DNA of 64,000 bases from Candidatus Bathyarchaeia archaeon (GTDB lineage Archaea > Thermoproteota > Bathyarchaeia > Bathyarchaeales > Bathycorpusculaceae), in contig CP166960.1 of assembly GCA_041447175.1 (NCBI GenBank), forward strand, positions 2,000,519 to 2,064,518. Direction: 5' to 3'. Made by a program: the position numbers and the translations under genes. Below the pieces are notes generated by a model. That model was not told where the DNA came from. It did no database searches and saw nothing but the letters and a program-made list of their open reading frames with translations. Shown here one piece after another: positions 35,866 to 44,046 of this stretch (positions within the stretch are counted from its first letter, which is position 1; the number at the start of each line of letters is the position of its first letter).

Positions 35866-36653
35866 GGTTGCCCCTCCAAAATTGCCTTTGCTTGGTCAAC
35901 GGATGCGCCGCCGTGGACGATTGCTGAGAGCGCTTTAACCATGAGGGCGGGTTTTTCGTGTTGGAACACGTTTCGCCCGATGGATAAGCCTGCGCTGCCT
36001 GCGGTTAGGGCTTCGGCGGTCATTTCCAAGATGTCGGAGGCTGTTTTGGCTTTAGGTCCCCCTGCTATAACGACAGGAACCGCACAGCATTCCACGACAG
36101 CTTTGAATGATTCCACGTTGCCTGTGTAGTTGGTTTTGATGATGTCAGCGCCCAACTCCGCACCCAGCCTAGCCGCATGTGCCACGACATCGAGGGCGTG
36201 TTCGTCGTTTATTTTTGGTCCTCGCGGGTACATCATGGCTAAAAGGGGCATGCCGAAAAGGTCGCATTCCTCCGCAACTTTGCCTAACATGGCAAGCATT
36301 TGGTCTTCGTCTTGTGCCCCCACGTTAATGTGCACTGAAACCCCGTCGGCGCCTATGCGTACGGCTTCCTGCACGCTGCAAACTTGCACTTTTTTGTTCT
36401 GGTTTGGGCTCAAGTTTGAAGCCCCAGAAAGCATAACGATAAGTCCAGCTTTTCCCGTGTCAACCCTTTTTGCGATGCCCTTGTGAACTAAAACGGCGTC
36501 CACGTTTCCGTCAAGAAGGTTGTTGATTGTTTTCTGCATGTTCTGTATGCCCGCACATGGCCCAATGGTTACGCCGTGATCCATGGGCACAATGACGGTT
36601 CGGTTGTCTTCCCTGAATATTCGGGTTAATCGCCGTTTTTTCCCTACATCCAT
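35862..36653 (-). CDS. aroA': 2-amino-3,7-dideoxy-D-threo-hept-6-ulosonate synthase (archaeal AroA')
   Basis: This 263-residue class I aldolase condenses aspartate semialdehyde with a 6-deoxy-5-ketofructose-phosphate-derived donor, bypassing erythrose 4-phosphate. It shows RTVIVPMDHGVTIGP, the MYPRG tyrosine, and the Schiff-base lysine in ADIIKTNYTGN. ATG 36653 is preferred; a TTG at 36674 would add seven residues. LysC directly upstream feeds the aspartate semialdehyde branch, which explains the pairing. Confidence 0.92.
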   Translation of the reverse strand: MDVGKKRRLTRIFREDNRTVIVPMDHGVTIGPCAGIQNMQKTINNLLDGNVDAVLVHKGIAKRVDTGKAGLIVMLSGASNLSPNQNKKVQVCSVQEAVRIGADGVSVHINVGAQDEDQMLAMLGKVAEECDLFGMPLLAMMYPRGPKINDEHALDVVAHAARLGAELGADIIKTNYTGNVESFKAVVECCAVPVVIAGGPKAKTASDILEMTAEALTAGSAGLSIGRNVFQHEKPALMVKALSAIVHGGASVDQAKAILEGQP

Positions 36654-36704
36654 CCCTTGTATTCCGCTCCACAAATAAACTCGTGATTTCTGGGGAGTTC
36701 CATC

Positions 36705-37949
36705 TCATTTGCTCCTTAAGGAGTTTCTGATTAACTCCAACGCTTTTTCTCGTTCACTCCAATCCACAAACAGCAAAATACTTGAGGTTATGGTCAATAT
36801 ACCCGCGATGTTTATGCCGTTCACCCGTAAGACCTCGCTAACTTTGCCAATTATGCCCTGCGTTTCCTCCAAGCCGACCCCGCGGATTTTCAGAAAAACA
36901 ATATCCTTTTTGACCGCCATAGCTTTGGCTTCTTCGTTTTCAAGGACGGTTTGGTGGATGTCGTTAAAGAGGGCATCGAGGTTTTTATCGGCGGACACGT
37001 AGAGGAGAGCAGAATTAGTATTCATTGATAGGGCGAGTAGGGCAGCGTGTTTTTTGGCTTTGGCAACCAACCCTTCAACAAGCTTGAAGTTGTCGGAAAG
37101 CCGATGACCCACAATGGTTATTTCCGCGATGGGTGACTCGTTTGCTTGCTCTACATCCAGCTCGGTTTCTAAGGCACCAGTGATTATTGTGCCCTCTCGG
37201 GTTAAATCACCATACGTGCTGCTTATTACACGCACGTTAATGGCGGGTGGCTTGTATTTGAGGGCTTTGCGGTGAATGAATTTGGCTCCTGAATCCGCCA
37301 GCCCCACAAGAGTGTTTACGTCTATTTCGGGCAGGCGTTTAGAAGAGGTGACAACTTTGGGGTCAGCAGACATTATGCCGTCGGCGTCAGTGGCTAAAAC
37401 CACTTCATCTGCACAGAGGGCTTCAGCTAAAAGGAACGCGGTGGTGTCGCTTCCGCCTCGTCCAAGGGTGGTCACGTTACCTTTTTCTGTTTTGCCCACG
37501 AACCCCGCGATAACTGGAACAATGCCGTTGTCGACTATGGGAAGCACATAGTCGCGGATTTTCTGCTCGCAGAGTTGCCGTTGAGGATTCGCGTTAGAGA
37601 AACAGTCATCTGTTATGATTGGCCAATCCTCGTCTCGTGGGTCAAAGTATCGGGAGTCAACACCGTTAGTGCGCAGGGCAGCAGAAAATATACGTACGCT
37701 TGTCCGCTCACCCATCGAGAGAATGTCGTCAAGTTCGTGTTTCTCAAGTTTTCCGTTGGAGGTGTTTTTGGCGGTGTTCATAAGCACATCCGTTGTTTTG
37801 CCCATCGCTGAGACAACCACAGCTATCCTTGTGCCTGTTTTGGCTTCGTTAACCACGGCAGCTACCGCTTTGGAAAGCCGCTCAGGGTCAGCTAGGCTAG
37901 AACCACCGAATTTAACCACGATTTTTTTGCAAGATTTTTCAGGTTTCAT
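36705..37949 (-). CDS. lysC: Aspartate kinase
   Basis: This 414-residue kinase makes aspartyl phosphate, the first step to aspartate semialdehyde. It has the N-terminal VVKFGGSSLADPERL, GRGGSDTTAFLLAEAL in the kinase core, and two C-terminal ACT domains (from about residue 265), so feedback control is expected. I choose ATG 37949, preceded by GGATGG; a TTG at 37982 would run through an inverted repeat. It heads the aromatic operon and supplies both AroA' and the neighbouring homocysteine genes. Confidence 0.92.
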   Translation of the reverse strand: MKPEKSCKKIVVKFGGSSLADPERLSKAVAAVVNEAKTGTRIAVVVSAMGKTTDVLMNTAKNTSNGKLEKHELDDILSMGERTSVRIFSAALRTNGVDSRYFDPRDEDWPIITDDCFSNANPQRQLCEQKIRDYVLPIVDNGIVPVIAGFVGKTEKGNVTTLGRGGSDTTAFLLAEALCADEVVLATDADGIMSADPKVVTSSKRLPEIDVNTLVGLADSGAKFIHRKALKYKPPAINVRVISSTYGDLTREGTIITGALETELDVEQANESPIAEITIVGHRLSDNFKLVEGLVAKAKKHAALLALSMNTNSALLYVSADKNLDALFNDIHQTVLENEEAKAMAVKKDIVFLKIRGVGLEETQGIIGKVSEVLRVNGINIAGILTITSSILLFVDWSEREKALELIRNSLRSK

Positions 37950-38020
37950 TTGCCATCCATCCGCGCCCAGAACTTTGCTCAAAAGTTTTGTTCTGGGCTC
38001 AGTTATAGGGATAATAAAAG
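37950..38020 (-). promoter_or_regulatory. lysC/aromatic operon promoter with inverted repeat
   Basis: A minus-strand TATA-like CTTTTATTAT lies at 38011-38020. Between it and the ATG is a perfect inverted repeat, CCCAGAAC (37966-37973) and GTTCTGGG (37990-37997), with a nested AACTTT/AAAGTT repeat. The outer arm would overlap the predicted transcription start near 37985-37990, a classic repressor position; a leader hairpin is the alternative. Confidence 0.45.
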
Positions 38021-38248
38021 TAGTACTCGAAGCTAGGGAAACGTGCAGAAAATTCTTTCGCGTTTTGGTGCGAATTCATGAGTATAGCCTCGAACCTGCT
38101 AATGTTTTTCGAGCTTAAAAAATAAAAGTTTTTCGGAGCCAAACTCTGCGACCTGAAGCGAATGCCGTGGGCAAATCAGCAAAGAAACTAAAAGGGTAGA
38201 GGGATAGGGGTCTACCCAAAAGTAGTTAACCTACACACCAACGGGCGT
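38021..38248. other. Intergenic region between lysC and UPF0280 gene, nothing recognised
   Basis: This 228-nt stretch has no open frame with plausible coding features, no tRNA-like cloverleaf and no copy of the repeated structured element. It separates the homocysteine gene trio from the aromatic operon on the same strand. Confidence 0.5.
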
Positions 38249-38959
38249 TTATTGTGTTGTTGGGTTGACTTTGATTATCTGTGGAATCTTGCCCCATGTG
38301 CCTACGTTCCCCTGATATACAATCATCACGCCCTCCACACCAACAATGGACTTAGAAACCGAGATGCCACGTTCAATTGCCGCCTTGAAGTCTTCGCCCT
38401 TCACCACGTTTGCCACTGCCGTTGCTGCCGCATCCGCCAACCCCGCTTCCCTGCAGAAAACCGTCGCCGCCTCAGCATCCCCAAAACTCAACGCGTGACT
38501 AAACCTGCCAGAGCTGGTACCTAAACCGACGGGAAACTCGGTCAAACGAAAACCGAAGCGTCTTGACAATGGTTCATCTCCGACTACAACGGCTACATCA
38601 ACTGGGATGTTAGAAACAGCAGAAATTTCGCCGCCGTCCTCAACAACCGCTACCCTGCAACCATTTGTGACCATGTCTTGGACGGCTAAATCCGCCAGCA
38701 CACCCGCAACGGCAGCCATTGGACCCACGTCGGCTTTTTCTGCGGCTTGAGCCATCAACTTTGCCACAGGGGGTTCTGTGGGTGGGGGAAAAGGTTTGAG
38801 GGTGTAGTTGAATTTTGGGTGCTTTTCGATGAAGGCTTCAAGTTGGGTGTAATGATGTTGAATTGAGGTTTTGGCGGCTTGGATACCGCGCTCAATGTCG
38901 GAGACGATGGTGCATTGGGAGTCTTTGTAGGTGAAAGCTTCTTTGAACAGTTTTGTCAT
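38249..38959 (-). CDS. UPF0280 (COG2122, ApbE-like) protein, homocysteine biosynthesis partner
   Basis: This 236-residue member of the UPF0280/ApbE-like family contains VGPMAAVAGVLADLAVQDMV and EDGGEISAVSNIP, the conserved core. In methanogens the COG2122 protein is genetically required, with a COG1900 protein and a NIL-ferredoxin, for homocysteine synthesis from aspartate semialdehyde and sulfide. All three are adjacent here in one run (22-nt gap to the NIL-ferredoxin), which supports the same role. Biochemical function of the family is not settled. Confidence 0.82.
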   Translation of the reverse strand: MTKLFKEAFTYKDSQCTIVSDIERGIQAAKTSIQHHYTQLEAFIEKHPKFNYTLKPFPPPTEPPVAKLMAQAAEKADVGPMAAVAGVLADLAVQDMVTNGCRVAVVEDGGEISAVSNIPVDVAVVVGDEPLSRRFGFRLTEFPVGLGTSSGRFSHALSFGDAEAATVFCREAGLADAAATAVANVVKGEDFKAAIERGISVSKSIVGVEGVMIVYQGNVGTWGKIPQIIKVNPTTQ

Positions 38960-38981
38960 GCTGACTATTGTGCCGCCTCTT

Positions 38982-39389
38982 CTAATGCGAATTGTTCTGT
39001 TTAACAGATTTTATGGCTTTCGCGGGACAAGCATCCACGCAGGCACTGCAGGTGCTGCCGACGCATTTCTCCTGGTCAAAGACAATCGACCAATCTTTCG
39101 CCACGGTGATGGCGTCCACTGGGCACAAAGAAACGCAGGAGCCGCAGCTGATGCATTTGTCAGTGTCTACTTCAATTAGTTTGGGGAAGCTGACAATGAC
39201 CCCTTTTTTGCGGAAAGCCGCCACAACCTTATCCAAGGCTTCATTGGGAACCTCAACGAGGACTTCGCCGCCTTTGCTGTTCACGTAAGCAGTTAGAATG
39301 TTGAGGGGCACTTTCAAGTCGAGGATAATCTGGGAAACAATGGGCTGCTCAACAGTTTCCTCAAAGAATCTGAGAAGAATCCGCACCAT
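38982..39389 (-). CDS. NIL-domain 2x[4Fe-4S] ferredoxin
   Basis: This 135-residue protein has an N-terminal NIL domain (about residues 1-72) and a bacterial-type ferredoxin domain. The first cluster motif is regular (CISCGSCVSLCP). The second, CVGSTCSACVDACP, has a two-residue-longer first spacing. It starts at ATG 39389, 4 nt after the stop of the COG1900 gene, with GGAGG upstream. It is the presumed electron or sulfur-relay partner of that enzyme in homocysteine synthesis. Confidence 0.88.
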   Translation of the reverse strand: MVRILLRFFEETVEQPIVSQIILDLKVPLNILTAYVNSKGGEVLVEVPNEALDKVVAAFRKKGVIVSFPKLIEVDTDKCISCGSCVSLCPVDAITVAKDWSIVFDQEKCVGSTCSACVDACPAKAIKSVKQNNSH

Positions 39390-39393
39390 CCGC

Positions 39394-40977
39394 TTATTTC
39401 CTCCCCAACAGTTTAGAGACATCCTCAGAGGTAACTATCCCCAAAACCTTCTTGTCATTGTCAATTACCGGAAGCGCAGAAATGTTGTGCTGAGCCAAAC
39501 GCTTTGATGCAGTTTCCAGCGGCTCATCAGGTTTTGCCGTAAACACCCGCCGAGTAACAATATCAGCCAAAGCAGATTTGCCTTCGGCTAACGCACGAGT
39601 GATGTCCCATGAAGTCACTATACCATTGAGTTTGCCTGAATCGTCAACAACTACGATGTGGTTAACGGATTTAGTCACAATTCGTTTGGCTATGTCGCCG
39701 ATGGCTTCGGTTTCGTTGCAGGTCACCGCTTTTTGCATTACGTTGACCACAAAAGCTGTGGCTTCGGTTTGCTTCATCGGTTTGGAAATCGTGTCCAAAG
39801 GCAACCGCTCCACAGGCAAAGACAAAAAGAACTCGCCGTCCGCAATCCACTGCTTTAGGGTTCCAGCAACTTTGCGGGCTGTTTTCATGCTGGAAAGCGA
39901 GCTGACCTTTATTCGTTTGTCGCCCAAGGTTATGCTGCCTGATTTTAATTCTTTGTAGCTAACTTTAGCCAATTTAGGTCGGTCTCTGCGGGGAACCCCA
40001 TAATCCACTACGTCCGTAAAGATTTCTTCGTCGCGGATAGCGGTTTTCTTCACCAACCCCTCATTAAGGATGGGAATAGGTATGCCTAAACCAACGTACA
40101 GGGTTGTGCCATACCGCGTAAATGATGCCCCACGCAGAAACTCGGGACTCATTTTCTTGGCGTCCCCCCGAACCATCAACGTGCCATTCTGGCTTTTGGC
40201 TTCATGCTGAGTGCCTTCGCCGATAACGTAACCCTGCGCGCCGCCCAGAAAGATGCGAGTTCCAATGCCGATGGTCTCGTAGTCAGGGTCATTCATGAGG
40301 GGATTAAGCTCGCCGGCACCTGAAAAGGTGGCGTTATGCATTCGCGGAAACAGTTTCCCCATGTAAGTGTAGATGGTTTCGTCTCGGCTATTTACCGCAC
40401 AGTTGTAATGCTGGTAGCAGTTACGGAAGTTAAGCAGATAAAACTGGTTAAAGTCATCTTTAGTCAGGGTTGTCTTCAGCTCTGTCCGCGGATAACAATC
40501 AGTGCCGCACGCAGTGGCATCTAGCTCAACCTCTTTGCCCGCAACAAGGTCCTCAATTAAATGTCCACCACCATACTCAAACGGCTGCGTTTCGGACATG
40601 GCAGTGGCGCCAATGTACAAGTCCACGGCTGCGCCGGGATGACTGATGGGAACGTTGTTAATGTGGACATTTTCAAGTTTCATAGGCGGGTCAGGGTGCC
40701 CCACATTTAGGATAGCACCTGAACTGCACATTGCCCCAAAAGTGCCCGTTGTTACAACATCAACTTCTTTAAACGCAACTTCCACACCGCTACTTTCTAC
40801 AAGACGCTTCATTTCTTGAGCGGTCAGAACCTGCGCATCGCCTTTCCTAATTTTTTGGTTTATTTCTTCGATTGTTCGTGTATTTTTTTGAGGTTTTAGC
40901 GCGTTTACCTCCAACCAATGCCATCTGATTGGTCTGCGCTTATTAATAGGTTTTGCAGAACAAGTACACAGACGCAT
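39394..40977 (-). CDS. L-aspartate semialdehyde sulfurtransferase (COG1900/DUF39) with C-terminal CBS pair
   Basis: About 520 residues. The DUF39/COG1900 catalytic region (about 30-390) has conserved cysteines in TFGAMCSSGAI and ATACGTDCYPR. Two CBS domains follow (about 400-525, ending GIVTSEDVSKLLG). The methanogen homologue makes homocysteine from aspartate semialdehyde. The first 25-30 codons are doubtful: conserved sequence begins near IEEINQKIRKG, a GGAGG lies inside the extension, and no good start codon follows it. It leads the three-gene homocysteine set upstream of lysC. Confidence 0.85.
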   Translation of the reverse strand: MRLCTCSAKPINKRRPIRWHWLEVNALKPQKNTRTIEEINQKIRKGDAQVLTAQEMKRLVESSGVEVAFKEVDVVTTGTFGAMCSSGAILNVGHPDPPMKLENVHINNVPISHPGAAVDLYIGATAMSETQPFEYGGGHLIEDLVAGKEVELDATACGTDCYPRTELKTTLTKDDFNQFYLLNFRNCYQHYNCAVNSRDETIYTYMGKLFPRMHNATFSGAGELNPLMNDPDYETIGIGTRIFLGGAQGYVIGEGTQHEAKSQNGTLMVRGDAKKMSPEFLRGASFTRYGTTLYVGLGIPIPILNEGLVKKTAIRDEEIFTDVVDYGVPRRDRPKLAKVSYKELKSGSITLGDKRIKVSSLSSMKTARKVAGTLKQWIADGEFFLSLPVERLPLDTISKPMKQTEATAFVVNVMQKAVTCNETEAIGDIAKRIVTKSVNHIVVVDDSGKLNGIVTSWDITRALAEGKSALADIVTRRVFTAKPDEPLETASKRLAQHNISALPVIDNDKKVLGIVTSEDVSKLLGRK

Positions 40978-41076
40978 TCAAAGCCATTTCAATAAAGTTA
41001 CAATTTAATACTCTTCAGATGAACACAGTAACATACTTTGAAAACGATTTGGAATAAGAAAAAACATCTTGTTGAA

Positions 41077-41164
41077 GGGTTTGCCGAAACTCTGGACCGA
41101 TCTAGGAGAGATGATGAACAATCAAACGAGCAAGTGTGATTGCTCCCAGAGTTAACTCGGCCCC
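41077..41164. repeat. 3' structured element, copy E5 (divergent copy, follows surface gene 5)
   Basis: The most diverged copy, and the best evidence for a fold. The outer stem is GCCGA (41083-41087) with TCGGC (41157-41161). The next stem is AACTCTGG (41088-41095) with CCAGAGTT (41146-41153), with an AAC bulge. The inner stem is AATCA/TGATT around an AACGAGCAA loop. Nearly every difference from the other copies is matched by its partner base. GGAGAGA and AGCAA are unchanged. It ends 58 nt before the stop of surface gene 5. Confidence 0.8.
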
Positions 41165-41222
41165 TCCAACAAGCCAAGCGTTCCGGTTTTCAAAGAAAAA
41201 AGGGATGTTTGTTGTTTTGGCA

Positions 41223-43871
41223 TCACTTTCGTTTCTTCAAGATGAGGGCTACTGCTACAAGGGCAATGATAACCACTGCAGCGCCTATTGCCAGATAGGT
41301 TGCGGTTGGAGCACCACTAGTTGGTTGAACTGCTTGGGAGGGTGAAGGGGAAAGTGTCTGCGTAGGTGTTGAAGTTGGTGGGGATGTCGGAGCGGAAGTT
41401 TGTGGGGGTGTTGCTGTAACGATTGGCTCAGGGGCAGAGGTTACGCCGATAGCGGTCACTGCATGGGAAGGCCAGTATGAGCAGGTTCCTTCGAAGGTGG
41501 CGGTTATGGTGTATTCGCCTTCAACTGGTGGGGTCCAAAGTTTCTTGAACATACCGTCTTTGTCAGTTGTTACTGAGCCGATGATTTGCGTGTTGCCGTT
41601 GGGGTCAAGAGCAGTCAACTCTACTGTGACGCCAGTTGCGTCTGAGGGCAGGGGTTTTTGCATGTAAAGGTACTCCATCCATTCGCTCATGCTTTCGTCG
41701 GAAATTGCGGGGGTGCCTGCCGCGGGGATGCCAAGGCAAGTTTGACCAGGTGATTGGTCGGTGACTGCGCCTTCGATTAGGACGCTGCTACCTTGGGTTG
41801 TGACTTTGGGTGACGCCGAGACGGCTGTGGCGCTCAGTCCTTGGCCAAAGCAGTATATTTGCATGTCATAGAGGTTCAGGTAGATTACGTATCCGTCGGC
41901 GACTGCAACGCTGCCGTCTGCGCCCCATCCAGCGACATTCCAAAGTTCGGTGCCGTTGAATGCGTCGATGCATCGGAATTTAGAGCCTGTCCAGTGGGGT
42001 GCGTTTGCTGAGTGCTCGTAGCTGTAGGCGTAGAGTTTGCCATCTGCGACCGCGCCAATTAGCAAGGAGAAGGCACCATAGGGCGTTGCGAACGTGGGTG
42101 GTTGAGTGTAGTTCCAAAGCAGGTCACCGGTTTTCATGTCGTAACAGTAGATTATGCCAGAGTAGCCAGTGGTGTATAGTCGTCCGTAGTTGACCGCGGA
42201 TGCGCCTACGCCGAAGGCTCCAGTGGTTAGGGCATAGAAGTTCCAGTCATCTTCTGATTGGGTTGGTCCCCAAACTTGCGCTCCGGTGTCCATGCTGTAG
42301 CCTACCCATTGGATGGTTTCTTTGTAGTAGAGGGTGAATACGCGGCTGATTGGGTCAATTTGTCCCATTGAAACGGAAATGTTGCCGCTGGGAGCAGTCA
42401 TTGGTTGTGTCCACAACACTTTGCCTATGTCTCCCTTGGAGGCATTGAGGTTTATTGCCCAAAGCGTGTAGTCAGACCATGAAGTTCCAACTGTTGGAAA
42501 AGCGCCTGTTCTGCCAATAACCATGTCACCGTACACTGCTTTTAAGATGGAAGCCCCCGCGCCTACGGATGAGGGAAGGGTGACGTTCCATGAATAGGCA
42601 TTGCTTGCATCAGTGACTTTGCCTACGGGGCGCCATTGGAATGCGCCGCTGCTGGTTGTGTCTGTTGGGGAGGTAGCGCCAGTTAATGCTTGAACTGCCG
42701 TGTTATTCCACAGGGCTAACCAGTTGCCTGTTGGGCTGAGTTGGTAGATTAGGATTTCACCGTTTGGACCATACACGTTGGTTCCTGCAGGAACGCCAGT
42801 CAGAGTGAATAGCCAGTTTCCGTCAATTGGGTCATATGCAGTCCAGTTAGCTGGGCCCACGGGACCAAAAAAGCCGCCGCCTGTGGTTGCCCACATGAAG
42901 CCGTTTGGAACAACCCCGTGTTGGTTCATTGATTCATAGTCGTAAAGCTGAGCAAAAGAGGGCATAGGCATGTTTTGCCAGTAAATTTGTTCGCCTGTGC
43001 GTAAGTCGACGCAGACATAGCCGTCGCCTGAGGGAACGTCGCTTCGGGGCAGATTGTAGTAGAGTCTGCCGTTGATGATTAGGGCGCTACTCATTTTTCC
43101 TTCGTATGCGGTTCCAGAGTAGTAGGTCATGCCGTCGGTTCCAGTTCGAGTTCCACCCACAACGCCTCCGAACGAGAGGGGTTTTGTCCACATGATGTGC
43201 GCAGTGTTAGCGGCTGCGCCGTCTAGTTGTACACGTCCTGAAATTTGTGGGCTGCCAAGCCAGTTTGAAGCTAATGTAGCCCAGTTGGTGTTTTGTCCTT
43301 CAATTGGGCGCGTCCAATAGTTGGTTGGAAGCGGATAGCTTTCGGGGGTAGGCAACCGTTCTTGCTGAACTATAAGGGTAGTGGTTGCAGTGCTAGCGGA
43401 GAAAGTGTCATTTACGTAGTTGCTGGGTGAGCCAGGGACACCAGTGGGACCGTTCAACGCGGCTACTTGCCCTGGGAAGTTAAAGACGAAAGTGTAAGTA
43501 CCAATCTGGTCAGGTGTGTAGGCAGTGTAAGCACCACCCACAGGGTCAGATGTGAATGGCCCCAAAAGCTCAGTTTGTCCATCAGGTTTAGTGACTTCAA
43601 TGGTTAAGTCTACCCAGCGGTCACCACCAGAACCAGCAGCGGTTGGTGGAGGCCAGTTAAGCCAAAAGACTACGGCAGCGATTTCGCCGACACCCACAGT
43701 TTTGGGTGCAGCCGTGATGTAGGCATAAGTGGGTATGGTCCATGCAGGGTCATGAGCGGCAGCAATAGGGAGGACGGAGAAAACAGAGACAACAAGTGCA
43801 AAAAACAGCGTGGCAGCAAGGAGTTCGTTTTTTCTAATTTTAAACCTTTTAGTTAACGGATTATTTTTCAT
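41223..43871 (-). CDS. Surface protein 5: Ig-like / PQQ beta-propeller / Ig-like / C-terminal anchor (GGDRW subfamily)
   Basis: This 882-residue protein has a signal segment LLAATLFFALVVSVFSVLPIAAAHD. The GGDRW-type N-terminal Ig-like domain is followed by a propeller with CVDLRTGEQIYWQ, CYDMKTGDLLWNY and CIDAFNGTELWNV. The second Ig-like domain has VELTALDPNGNTQIIG and ITATFEGTCSYWPS. The end is a linker, SGAPTATYLAIGAAVV helix and LKKRK. ATG 43871 has GGAGAGAAGG upstream. It is the only surface gene without its own divergent regulator: surface gene 6 lies upstream on the same strand. Confidence 0.85.
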   Translation of the reverse strand: MKNNPLTKRFKIRKNELLAATLFFALVVSVFSVLPIAAAHDPAWTIPTYAYITAAPKTVGVGEIAAVVFWLNWPPPTAAGSGGDRWVDLTIEVTKPDGQTELLGPFTSDPVGGAYTAYTPDQIGTYTFVFNFPGQVAALNGPTGVPGSPSNYVNDTFSASTATTTLIVQQERLPTPESYPLPTNYWTRPIEGQNTNWATLASNWLGSPQISGRVQLDGAAANTAHIMWTKPLSFGGVVGGTRTGTDGMTYYSGTAYEGKMSSALIINGRLYYNLPRSDVPSGDGYVCVDLRTGEQIYWQNMPMPSFAQLYDYESMNQHGVVPNGFMWATTGGGFFGPVGPANWTAYDPIDGNWLFTLTGVPAGTNVYGPNGEILIYQLSPTGNWLALWNNTAVQALTGATSPTDTTSSGAFQWRPVGKVTDASNAYSWNVTLPSSVGAGASILKAVYGDMVIGRTGAFPTVGTSWSDYTLWAINLNASKGDIGKVLWTQPMTAPSGNISVSMGQIDPISRVFTLYYKETIQWVGYSMDTGAQVWGPTQSEDDWNFYALTTGAFGVGASAVNYGRLYTTGYSGIIYCYDMKTGDLLWNYTQPPTFATPYGAFSLLIGAVADGKLYAYSYEHSANAPHWTGSKFRCIDAFNGTELWNVAGWGADGSVAVADGYVIYLNLYDMQIYCFGQGLSATAVSASPKVTTQGSSVLIEGAVTDQSPGQTCLGIPAAGTPAISDESMSEWMEYLYMQKPLPSDATGVTVELTALDPNGNTQIIGSVTTDKDGMFKKLWTPPVEGEYTITATFEGTCSYWPSHAVTAIGVTSAPEPIVTATPPQTSAPTSPPTSTPTQTLSPSPSQAVQPTSGAPTATYLAIGAAVVIIALVAVALILKKRK

Positions 43872-43911
43872 TTCCTTCTCTCCTTGAGGTTTTCTTCAAT
43901 TACCAATCTTG

Positions 43912-43928
43912 TCAGCATATATAAGATT
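43912..43928 (-). promoter_or_regulatory. Surface gene 5 TATA box
   Basis: Minus-strand ATCTTATATATGCTG lies about 45 nt upstream of ATG 43871, so this gene has its own promoter and is not simply co-transcribed with surface gene 6. The 175-nt gap between the two genes contains no structured element. Confidence 0.5.
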
Positions 43929-44046
43929 TTTCTTTAAACATACACAGAAAGAAAAAAAATAAATTTATAGACAATAAAAACAGCCGAAAATACCCAAAAA
44001 AAAGGGAGTGTATAAGAAACAGGCAAAAAAAGAAAAGAAAGGGAGG

